Notes under the pieces: model-generated
What the model was told of the DNA's origin: nothing
Databases searched by the model: none
The model's input: only the letters and a program-made list of their open reading frames with translations
Position numbers and translations under genes: made by a program
Source of the DNA: Brugia malayi
Taxonomy: Eukaryota; Nematoda; Chromadorea; Rhabditida; Onchocercidae
NCBI RefSeq assembly: GCF_000002995.4
Contig: NW_025062478.1
Span: 8,470,001 to 8,534,000 of the forward strand
Length of the DNA: 64,000 bases
Reading direction: 5' to 3'
Part shown: one piece after another, positions 27,577 to 38,738 of the stretch
Numbering within the stretch: position 1 is the first letter of the stretch
Layout of the letters: every line of letters starts with the position of its first letter

Positions 27577-30500
27577 AGAGACATTTTAGAAAAATGTAAA
27601 TTCTTCATCTGAAATTCCCAGAATGCGGAAACAAAATGAAGGGAGTTAGGAATGCTAAATAAACAATCTGATATAAGTAAAATTAAGTAAAAAAATTCAC
27701 CAAGTAGAATTTTAACATTACCCCATATAATTCATAGGAACCAATCGTATGTCGCACAAATAAAAATGCAACACTGATTGTAGGAACAGCCGAAATATCA
27801 CTTTCAACATTTCGTGAAAATGTCTTTCTGAAAAAAAGTTACAAACGATCTTTTCCTAATATGGGTACAAAAAAGATTAGTGAAATTAAGGATTTACAAC
27901 GTGCACATTTGAACATAACTTTCTTATCTTATCAGCAAGCCCACCAATTATAATCACAGAGCAAGTACTAGTACGTGTTAAATCTCTACAAAAATAGAAA
28001 GAATCAAAATATCACTGTGATACTTATTTTTGTCTTACACTTTATATTGAATATTTAATTAAAAAATCTTGTTTCTTCTGCTTAAGAACAATGCTTGGAG
28101 AGTCAGCAAAGCCTTCCGAAAAACTCTCATAGAGCGCTAATTTTCAGTTTATCCAATAAAATACAAGAAATATCTTTCCGTTCCAATTCTACTACAAACT
28201 TAGTTATATCTGAGCCAATCGATGCATCAAAAGTTGAAACAAAAAATGTTTAAGCAAATCGTTCTTGTGCCTTAATTTCTGATTTTTATTTAACTTCTGA
28301 CTTGATAAAAGGGTGCTGAGGTTATTCCATGGAAACACTTTCTTGCACATCGTAATTAGTATGTCAAAATTCCAAGCTCTGATCAAACTTATAAATTGAA
28401 ATCATTTGTTCCTTCAAAATTGTTGATAGAGAGTAACAAAAATGCTTGTAAAATTAATAATAAAGGAGGAAAATTTAGCTATTAGAATTTAATACGATGA
28501 CTTTTACAAAAATCGTTTTAGTTTTTTTCTGAGAAAAGATTTTCCAGCAGTCACCGAGAAGTTTTATAGTGTGTAGATTAACTTGAATTGCAATTTGCAC
28601 AATAATTCATTAATGTAAATTAGAACTTAGCCAATTTGTAGTAACATATTTAGCCGATCAACATAAAAGTTATTTGTGTTGATGTACGACTAATCGTTAA
28701 TGTGAATTTAATCTTTAAATTCTGCAGCAAGAGTCGCGAAATTTTTCTTGGATGCCACCTCTCATATTTCGTAACCAGCAAGGAAATTCGACTGTAATCA
28801 AAATGTATCAAAATAATCGTCAAGTTAGATTCGAAATATTGGGGAATTTACCAATTAAGAACAACTATATTGCTATATACGATTTTAAAATGGTAAATTT
28901 TACTTTTGAAAAATCATTCAACTTTTAGGTTTTATTGAAAATATAAATGATATGAAGAGGCAGAAAAATCACTTGTTTTAGAATAATTAGTAGTTACTAG
29001 TAATTATCAATTCTAATTTGAAGTTGGTGGAACTTTTGTAAGATTTAAATCCTATTTCTGGAAAATCTGAGGCGTGAGATGATGTACTCTTTTGCATAAT
29101 TTGCATTTGTTGCAGTAGTTTATTAAAGCATCATCTGTATAATCTTCATGATTTTTTCGAATAATCGGTTGAGATTATCTGAAATTACGTTTCTATAATT
29201 AATCTTCTGTGAGATTTATAAATCAAGCAGTATTAAAACGAGATGATAAAGTTAATGTAATTAATTAAGCTATGAAATGAATGTATAAATTCTGGTAAGT
29301 TTCATATTACTCAGTGTGGAAATAATGTTCACGGTGTTCAAAGTAGGCTATCAAAATTAAACTTGGTAAAATATACATGAATAAGGATTGCTGAAAATGT
29401 TGTGTTTATGCAACATTCAGAAGTGAATTATAGAGAAGAATAGCAATAATTGATTCAACTCTAAAAGACAGTAACAAAAATTTGGTTTGTTTTGTGATGA
29501 ACATGAATGTGTCAACGATGCCCGATAAGTATTCTCTTGAAATTGGTGCGCAAAATGCTCTTAAGGTCTGTTTCCTCCTTCATTGACGTTCGGTTCACTT
29601 AAAATTTCTTTTGATTACTTTTCATTATTCAATTGTTTTATAAATTAATCACATATTTCAATTTTATTGTTATTTTAAGCGTAAGGAACAAATCTATGGA
29701 TGGGAAGAAGTGTGGAATTTCTTGCCTGGTTCATATTTCGGTAATTCGTCGGCACTTTTTGATCCCTCCATTCCTGAATGTGATGGCGTACGGTGGATCT
29801 TGCTTAATTATACTAAATCCGATCAGAGAGGTATATCTTTGATTTTATTCTGAAAATAGTGAAATATAATTCTGCAGATTTTTGAGCTTTAAAATATATA
29901 TGTTCGTGCATTTTTTGAGCTTAAAATATATATGATAAAATTTGAGATATTAAAAATATATATATGATAAAATTTGTTTTAAGCTAAAGATCTCAAATAT
30001 TTAATGAGAACAGTTACTGTCCAAATCTCACAATAATATTTTGAAGAGTATTATTGTGAGATTTGGAGATTCAGCTTTGCAAAAAGACTTCATTCAGGAA
30101 AGAGATGTAGCGATTGTTATGATTTCTGTTTACCGGAGCTCGGTATTGAAAGGGATTATTTGAGAGCGGAAATATTTTTAAATATCATACGTCGTAATTG
30201 CTTTTATCTTTTCGTACCGGAGTGGCGCTTCTTTGCAGCAGCATATAATGACAAAGAGAATGAGTATAATTCCGAAAAACTTTATTACGAAGGTTAGCTA
30301 ATCTCTCAAATTTAATTCAGTTGAGATTCCGATTTTAATTTAAATAAATAAATATACTTATTTATTTATTCCTAAATTTTTTCTTATCTTTATTTAGTTC
30401 AGTTTTAGTCCTTAAAATTCTCAAAATTGTAGCAAATTTTTTAATATTTTGAAAGAAGAGAGTATGTCAAATTTTGTAGGCCGGAATGATATAAATAATG

Positions 30501-32612
30501 GCAACAATAACAGGAGCATCAATAGCAATGATGGCCGTAATTATGAGAATCATCTTAATGAAATACAAAGTACTATTGATGAAATTGTACAGCCGGTCAC
30601 AGATCAACAACAAAATTTCGAATCGAAATGGATTTCTCTGCAGGAAATACCGCGTTAGCTTCATTTACTGATTTTAATTTGTACTTGATGATGTATGTTT
30701 GCTTCGGCAGCTTAATATAATTACCGATTTGTTCAAGTAAAGGCGCACACTTATTGGTGGATCAAGTAAACCAGAATACTAGGAAAAATTAGTTGTTAAA
30801 TATTTCAAATATTTTAATGTTTCTAGAACAAATTTCAAACTTAGCCGTGGATCAAATGAGCAATACTGCATCAAATGTACGGAATATTCCATCAAATGCT
30901 CAAAGTATTTTTGGGAATAGAAAATATCAGCAGCAGCAGCAACAACTAATGATGGGAAATGGTTACACTGGAAGTATGTCACCAAGCGTTTATAGTAATT
31001 TCAATTTAAACAGTAATAGCAACAGCTTAAACAACGATCAGGCTGGATTTGAAAATAGAAATAGCGATTTTTCGAACGATTATCGGATGAAACCTCTATT
31101 GCCAATGCCGCCACCAAGTTATCCGGTTCAAATCAATCAGAAATCGTCTTTTGATCACGGAAACTCCTTCACTGAAGTCCTACAACCCTATCAAAATTTT
31201 GGAGGTGGAAATTTACGACAACAAAATAGTGCCTTCGCCAATAACAAAAGTATTGGACAGTTCGCTTGGCCGACTAAATACAGGGAATATTCGAGTGCTG
31301 GTTATAATGCACAATTATCCAGTAGTCAAATGTTCAGTGGTGTATCAAATGCAGTGGTTAGTCTGATGCTGTTTAAATAATTGAATAATGAGCAAAAATA
31401 AAACACATTTTAACTTTATGTAATAGGGAGAGAAAAAGAAAGAGACGAAAAGAATGAAAAGTTTTACAAAATCTAAGCATCAAACATGTTTAAAAATCAA
31501 GCACTTTTATCCAAATATTTGTTCAGCATGCACTATTATTAGTCATATGACACAATGGTATTGAAGGAATTAGAAACTGTTTAAATTGAAATTTGAAAAT
31601 ATATGATTGGAATCTCCGATAGTAATTGTTTTCAGTCTTTTCTAGCACATAATTGTTTTTTTAATTAGTAATAAATATTTGAACAATTACAGAAATTGTT
31701 TTAGAGCATCGACGGTAAAAATAATCAACCAAAAAGTATTTACGATCAATCGATCATAGATGATGAAAGCATTTCCAAACAATCGAATTATTATACCTCG
31801 CAGTCTGTTTACGTGAAGCCTGAGCAGAATGATCAGGTAAATGACAATTTTGTAAACATTTTTTGTCATTCAATTCATTATCACTGATAACACCATAGTT
31901 ATCGGTATTGTAGAATATCATAACCTAAGCAGAACATGCTTTGAGATGGAAGAAAAAAAAAATTAGGATAAAAATAAATATTTCCTTATCCATTAGTCAT
32001 TCGGGTTTTCTTCTAGCAGATGAAGAATTTGAGCTGCGCAAATTCACTTCTGAGATTATTCAAAATTAAACAAATTTTTGTCTGACAAGAATTATTTGAT
32101 AGAAAGGAGGTTAAGCAAACGCAGAAACATGGAGCTAAAGGTTAGAAATGGAAGGTCACCTTTTGATCTTCCTAGAATGTGTTTCATCCAGAATAACCTA
32201 TCAGGATTAAGAAAATGTATTTATCAGTTGTTATCATTTGCATTTCAACAATTTCGCAATATAGTTTTTATCCCCGAGCATTTGGAAGTTTTTTTTTTCC
32301 TATATTATTACAATTATAATAATTAGGATCGAAGCCATCACCAAAAAGTAAATAAAATTAACTGTGATAACTGATTTTTTTCAAAAGAATGATTTTCGCT
32401 TGATATAATGACACGGAATTATAATTAAGCTTGTTTTATAATTCTAGTAAGTGTCTTTAGTCAGGTTTTCATCAAGTCTGTTATTATCGGATCCGTCATC
32501 AAATTTCAAACTTAAAGCTTAATAACAATCCAGTTGCTTATTTTTTTTACAGAATAATGGCCCAGGAAGTCAGCAATCAATCAATGATCAAGGATGGATT
32601 ACTGTTGGTTAG
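24473..32612 (+). CDS. BRICHOS-domain type II membrane protein with Asn/Gln-rich tail
   Basis: Exons 24473-24578, 25233-25630, 27339-27533, 27738-27864 (tentative), 28732-28892, 29434-29565, 29680-29830, 30047-30292, 30456-30653, 30827-31356, 31705-31836, 32553-32612; about 811 aa in one frame. Layout: a Ser-rich cytosolic N terminus of about 200 residues, one membrane segment (YVFTLLFLFIACCIIAVISF), a lumenal linker, then a BRICHOS fold. The fold shows NNYIAIYDFK, IAIIDSTL, the Cys-containing strand LVCFVMNMNVSTMPD, WEEVWNFLPGSYF, the second Cys in IPECDGVRW, and a Cys-rich end (RCSDCYDFCLPELG, RRNCFYLFVPEWRFF). The BRICHOS domain acts as a chaperone for proteins to which it is fused. Unusual: some 300 residues of N/Q/S-rich sequence with a Q6 run follow the domain. 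If exon 4 is skipped, exon 5 would start at 28728. Upstream in-frame TAA supports the start. Confidence 0.85.
30021..30066. repeat. Perfect 18-bp hairpin with the splice acceptor in its loop
   Basis: Arms 30021-30038 and 30049-30066 are exact reverse complements separated by 10 bases. The loop contains the AG (30045-30046) that ends an intron of the BRICHOS gene; the right arm is coding sequence of the next exon. Confidence 0.9.
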
Positions 32613-33551
32613 CAAAACTTAAAATAATATGAACATCAGTATTTAATGATTATTGTGCTAGTAATAAACTAGGTTTTCTGTATTTTTCCAGTCTTGTATT
32701 TTTGAAGAACAAGAAAAATCCAGTAAAAAAATGGAGAAAAACTTAGTGTTTCTAAAGCTTGTAATATTTAAATTTTAAACACCTCGGACTAAAGAAAAAA
32801 TTAACATTACCTTCTCAAAAAAAAATAAATATTGCAAAGTGATACAGCTACCCTGCTTGTTAAATCTACAAAATCACGTCTAGTTTCTACTACTTTTTGA
32901 ATTCATTCTTATTCTATCATATATTTTTTATCTTTTGTTACTTGTATACAATGATGATGAACCGTGTATTCTGGCCAAAAATTTTATACTTCGACGTTGT
33001 TCACTGACAAAAACATGAACATTGATGTGTTTTTTTACAGTGGAAAAATTTCTTGTAAATTGCTCATTATATTTATGCTCAAAGCAGAAATTAAAACTTT
33101 TGAAGTTTTATTTACTGAACATAGCATCTATATTCTGTATATTTTATTACAAAATTTACTTTCTAACAATCTCGCTCCATAATTCGCTAGTAATGTATGA
33201 AACTTACAAAGACACTTTACAATTATGTTGTAATCCAGCTCACTTGAAGTAAACATCAGCACCGTCATACACATAAAAAAGGGGTAAGCTTAACGTAGGA
33301 CTCTTAAAAGTTGAAGACATGTGACGAACAAGATTCAATTACTAATATAGAATAAGCATACTGAGATGTATGTAAACAAGTCAACTAAATCACGAACGCT
33401 ATTTGGATACGGTCCTATATACCAAGGACTTTCCATCCTAGACATATTTCTTTCAGTTAAAAGTGCTTCCTACTAGGTTAGCAGCTCACCATTGAAGCCG
33501 TTATCGAAATGTTTACGAACAATAACAGTATAAATGCGAGAAACAACCTAC
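32613..33551. other. Convergent intergenic spacer
   Basis: Lies between the 3' ends of the BRICHOS gene and LRPAP1. Short open frames only; no gene seen. Likely the 3' UTRs of both. Confidence 0.4.
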
Positions 33552-35412
33552 TTACAATTCTGTATGAACAATTTTTGTTTCCAAATAATTTTCCAATTTC
33601 CTAAGTTTACGTAGCAAACGTTTATTTTCTTCCTCTAAACCACTGATATCTTCATCGAATACATTAAGCTTGCCCAATTTCTCCTGCTCTTTCTTCACAG
33701 CCTTAAGTTCTTCATCGTGATACTTCATCTTCTCAAGACGTTTATCAAAATGGTTCAGTTCTACTCGTATTGATTCCAATTCTGACATAGTGAAGTTCGG
33801 ATTCTGCGTTGCCTAAACTAAAGAATCGTTATTATGAATTCACAAGAACTTGTGATAATGAAACTTTAAAGTTAGGAAAAAAAATTAATGAAGATTTTGA
33901 ATAAGTGTTACTGCTATATAATCCTTGTTTCTCAGTTTGTTCCTTATTAGGGCAACGTGTTAGAGGTAACTTTTCTTTTTTTGCTAATTCTACTAACCAC
34001 ATTTTTTGCTGTTACAGATATGGAGATAACATACATTGAAAGAAGCAATAAAACATGAGAAAAAATTTGTCGCCTCAAAGTGGACTATATTTTTTAAAAT
34101 AGCAGTTATCACCAATAAATCTTGAGCAATATAAAAACTGAAAGGATCAATGTATGAAAATAGAAAAACGCAAGAAAATAACTAACCAAATGCCACAAAT
34201 TCTCCACTTTTTCATTATTGAATACTTTCCGCGATACTTGTAAAATTTTTTGATGCAATTTATCATACGAATTTATAATGTTATTATGATGGACTTTCAG
34301 TTCACGATTCAACTTATCACTCATTTCGAAAGAATTTTCAGTTAAAGTATTATCATTGAGCTCGTTGAACAGCTGCACTTTCTCCTCATACAATGCCATC
34401 TTTCGTTCATGATCTCTCAATTCCTTATGAACAACTGAAACAATTTATTCACATACATTAGCTATGAAAATAGTTAAAAACTGCAAAATACCATAAATTC
34501 AAATGAATAGTCAACTTTAAACACCTAAAATCCCCAGTGTCACTACTCCGATCAATATTTCTTCTGCACAAACAAACAAATGCACATAAACGCACAAACA
34601 AGGAACTTTACTTTTCTGTTCATTTTTAGAAAAACGCGAATTCTGCGCAGCATGCCAAAGTTTTTGTAGTTTTGGATCTTTAAATTTCTCTGAAGAAAGA
34701 ATACTGTTTTCTTCTTCTTCGTCTCGCCACTTGTATTTCTAAAATACAATGTAAATTTTCCTTCAACTGTTGCATCAATTCGAAAATTTTTAAGTTTAAG
34801 CTTTGAGAATAACAGAAACGATTTCTATCTGGAGATCTTAATATATCACAAAAGATAAAAAAATATAAAAATTTAGATAGGAAAAATAAAAAATTTAAAT
34901 AGGCATGATGCACAAGATACACACTTTAAGAGTGCATATGCCTTCCAAGAGAAATGCTTTAAGGTACTCTACATACCTTCATATAAGCAGTCACTGCTGA
35001 TCCCAAACCATACTTCTCAAGAAGTTGTACAAGCTTATTATCCACCTCTTCCAGAACTAATTTCTCATTTTTTATACTCGCTGCTTTCGCAGACAAATAA
35101 AGCGAGTCAAAGTTGTCCAATTCATCCTAAAAATGACAAAAATGAAGTAAAAATACAATTCAATCTTCAGACAAACCAAATAAAAAATTTCAGACTTGGC
35201 AAAATTTCAGCAAGAAGTTCTTCATCTCCTATCATTACCTTCAAACGTTTGATTAATGCCTTGTCACTAAGATGATGTATGGCTTTAGACCAAATAAAAT
35301 TCAGCTTGTTAATGCGAAACGACACATCTATCCATGTATTCGGACCTGTTCCTAGGCATAATCGCATCCCAACTAATATTATCAATGATAATGTCATGTT
35401 TATTGACATCAT
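33552..35412 (-). CDS. LRPAP1: LRP receptor-associated protein (RAP) chaperone
   Basis: RAP escorts LDL-receptor family proteins through the ER and blocks early ligand binding. Exons 35412-35239, 35126-34977, 34738-34612, 34434-34187, 33812-33552; 319 aa, all in phase. The product has a hydrophobic signal peptide (MTLSLIILVGMRLCLG), a first domain (FRINKLNFIWSKA ... LLEKYGLGS), a second domain (DPKLQKLWHAAQNSRF ... LRDHERKMALYEEKV), and a third domain (VENLWHLATQNPNFTMSELE ... ELNHFDKRLEKMKYHDEEL). This matches the three repeated LW.LA helical domains of the family. The very C terminus is HTEL, an ER-retention signal equivalent to the HNEL of human RAP. The two ATGs at 35412 and 35409 are both possible starts. 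Confidence 0.94.
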
Positions 35413-36429
35413 TTTGCAATTCTCGATGCCAATCATTTCAGTAACATCCTCCTCAACATGAACAACTTTATTGGTCATAAACAAATCGCGCTTTAAGACA
35501 GAATTAAATGGCTCAACGTTCTTTAAAATTCAATGAATCACATATTTTTTAACCAGCTCCTTTAACCACATCAACAATGCCGCTAATCATACCTTCTTTT
35601 TCCATTCTTTCAACAAATGACTCATTTAAGACTCCAGGTCATTAGTTAAACTGCTATCACAAATCACAATATATTTCCCAACTTAAAATACCACAAAAAA
35701 AAAAAATACTAAACTTCTTAAAAGAAATGACAGCAACGAAGAAGTTGAGCCCAACCTAAGCTCCCAACGGAACGGAATTAGCGCAAGCTAAGAAACTGGA
35801 CCAACTTGCCAAATGCCAACAATGCGTCCTCTTTAAATGCCACTTTTATGAAATTAGCGACAGATCACGGCCCATAAGGTTAACCACACCGCAAAGAGCT
35901 CCCAAGGAGATTGCAGTTTTCTCGGGAGTATTAATTACACTTGTTTGGTAACTCGTGGAATGAAGTTCTTCAATTTCCTTAGAATGACAACTTTTAATTG
36001 AGTTCGCATAAAATTTAGTGAATTTGAAGAAAAACATTAATTTGATAGTTGTGTTCTCACATCACTTTTTTACTTTATTATTAGATCCGTGGCACAATAA
36101 ATGGTATCCTAAACCTGAAATTGGAAAGTTGCGGGCTTCTCTATCACCCATCTGAATTTCTCTTTATTTCGGTTGCTTATTTAGTACTCACGTTACGTAC
36201 GTACGTACGTTCACGTTGTCCGTTACGTATAAGGACGTATGATATGATAAAAGCGTATCTTACTTTCATGAAGCATATTGAATACTATTGAATGCTTTTA
36301 TAATTTCTTTGATTGTAGCAATATATTTGTATATCTAACAAAACAAAACATAAAGGAAATTTAAACGAGACTATGTCCAAATTAAAGTTAATAAAAGGTC
36401 TAAAATTTTATATCAAGGTTTCTTCTGGA
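35413..36429. other. Intergenic with ACGT microsatellite
   Basis: About 1 kb upstream of LRPAP1 and downstream of the secreted protein gene. Contains a short (ACGT)n tract near 36194-36210. No gene seen. Confidence 0.4.
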
Positions 36430-37674
36430 TTAATCCCAATTCCCGCCATGATGGAAATTATGGAGATGCTCATTACTAGAATCTTTCCATCCATCTTCGT
36501 GTTCACTATTGCCCCATTCCTTGACACCTTGCTTCCAGGCACCATGATTGTGACCATGCCCATTACTACTTTTGCTACGTGCGACTTTATCCCAAGCAGA
36601 ATGCGCCAAGCCGTGATCAGCGTCTGCATGTTCATAACCTTCCTTGAAACCACCATGGTTAGCGTCTTTTACATGGGCTTCTTTCTCTGCTTCGTGATCA
36701 TAACCTAAAAGGCACTTTCAGTGTGAAATTAAAATATTATTTGTGTTATTACCTAAAAACAAAACATAAAGGAAATTTAAACGGGAAAAAAAAAAACACA
36801 AAAGTGAGCTGTGTGCTTAGTTTTTTTTAAAATAAGTTACCAAACTTTTCGAGCAAAAGAATTTAAATTGAAATTTTTATGTCGTCTAAGTGCAAAACTC
36901 ACCGTTAGTTCCCCAATATCCTTTGGAGTAAAATCCATGTGGTCCTGATCCTTGTGTGAAATATGAGTATTTTTTGTGTCCTTCGGCTCCTTAAATGAGA
37001 GAAAGAATGTTTATAGAGAATTTTTGACAACAGGACATCAACTGTAACGCTTTTAGTTCACTATTCGAGACAAAAGTCCACAATTAAAAAAACAAGATTC
37101 CTCACCAGAAAGTGCGTGTTCTCCAGCTTCCAGTGCATCAGCAACATGTCCATCGGCAATATGTTTTGCAAATTCGGAAAATCCGTCCGCAGCGCCCTTG
37201 CTACCATATGCGAAACCGGCATGATCTCTGTCACCATATTCATGTCTTTTATCGCCGTACTCATTTGCGCCAGCTTTTCCACCCTTTGATCCGCTGAAAC
37301 CACTCCAAGCAGTGCCATCTTTATCCCAATGCTGTCCTAAAATTCGACAACTTTTCGAACTATGCGGATGTAATTCTATATTATTGAAATTATAGTTGAA
37401 TGATGCACTGAAAATAAATCGGAACAGTAGATTTTCAATTCTACAGCAGTTCATCCTTGAAGTGGTTAATTAGTAGGTTTCCCAGATTATGATATGTCCT
37501 ATTGAAATGAAATGCTCAGTCTAGCTCACATCACTCAATAAACTCTAATAAGGAATTGTTAGCTGACCTACCAAGATCCCATTCAGGAGCAGGTTCATGA
37601 TGAAACCATTCGGAGGATTGTGCATACTGCAATTGAATAATGCAGCACAATGCGAAAGTGGTCGAATCGAACAT
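36430..37674 (-). CDS. Secreted Gly/His-rich protein of unknown function, 4 exons
   Basis: Exons 37674-37572, 37336-37106, 36989-36903, 36704-36430 join in phase 1 each time, giving 231 aa. The N terminus (MFDSTTFALCCIIQLQYAQS) is a probable signal peptide with cleavage after AQS. The rest is hydrophilic and low in complexity, rich in G, H, D, K and W. It has many short recurring units such as GFSGSKGGKAG, EYGDKRHEYGDRDHAGFAYG, DALEAGEHALSG and GHGHNHGAWKQGVKEWG. No catalytic motif, membrane segment or Cys framework is visible after the signal. It resembles nematode cuticle or secreted Gly-rich proteins in composition only; the many His could bind metal. The plus-strand open frame at 36373-36708 is its shadow. 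Confidence 0.8.
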
Positions 37675-38738
37675 TTTCGTTCCTTTCGGGGGATCAGAGG
37701 AAAATAATATTTGAGAGAAGAGGAAGAAAGAAGCTTTTGAACAGTGTTGGGTGCTTGCTGAGACGTCCGCATCTCAATTTATATCCATTTGAGAAAGAAG
37801 GTCAATGCAATTTTCCAGGGAGATGAATTCCGGCTAGTTCTTTGCATTTCTCTCTCCTCCTTCCACGACCTATAATTATTTATAAAAGCAACACTTCAAC
37901 GTAATATTTAATGCTTCATCTCCACTCTTATATTTCTGCTTCTGCACTCAATACAGGTTTTACGTACAGTTAATGACAGGCTGTTGTGATTCTCATTTTT
38001 CTATCAGAAAAAAATATGAATCTTTTATTATTGCCATTAAGCGGAAAAAAAAGCAATAAAAGTAGAAAGCGAACAGTTATTCAGTGACAAATATATGCAT
38101 AGCAGCCGAGAGATCCTACTATAGTTGCGAAAGAAGTTCCGTTTATTCATCTCAGGACTTTATGATAAGAATTAAGAGCAGTAATCGAAGCAGTTAAATG
38201 CAATCGAGGGAGTGAACAAGTAATTTCCCATTGAATAAATTGAATAATTTATTCGCCGTAGCTGAAATTATTTTACCACTTGCTTCGAAATTTAGGAAGC
38301 GTTGTTTGAAATCAGCAGTGTAACAATAACGTCACAACGTTTAATGTATCTTTGTTAACATATCTGTATGTAAACTAAACTGTGATTAAAATTCTTCTCA
38401 ATGTAAATGATAAGTGAGATCACATCTTTTAACTGACCACTTCTTGCGTTACGACAAAATTTCATATACATCTATAATATACGTCTTCATATACATCTGT
38501 TAGTTCTTATTTACAGTAATTAGTAATCAGTTATAAATTGTAAATCAGATCAACGCTTTCAACTTTCAGAGAATTATAATACGTGAAGATAAACTTTACT
38601 TGACCGGAACAACAATAAATGAAGTAGAAATAATGCAGAGGAAAAAGTATGGAATAAAAGAGCTGAAAATCAGTGTTAACAGAGTAAAGGTATGGAGATG
38701 CACAAAAATAGGAAAGGAGTATGCAATCAGGAAGAAAT
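37675..38738. other. Intergenic, no gene seen
   Basis: Between the start of the secreted protein gene and the end of the SIDT gene. AT-rich; only short open frames. Probably the promoter of the former and the 3' UTR of the latter. Confidence 0.4.

Noticed and set aside
36373..36708. Plus-strand 111-aa frame
   Set aside because: Antisense shadow of the last exon of the secreted Gly/His-rich protein.
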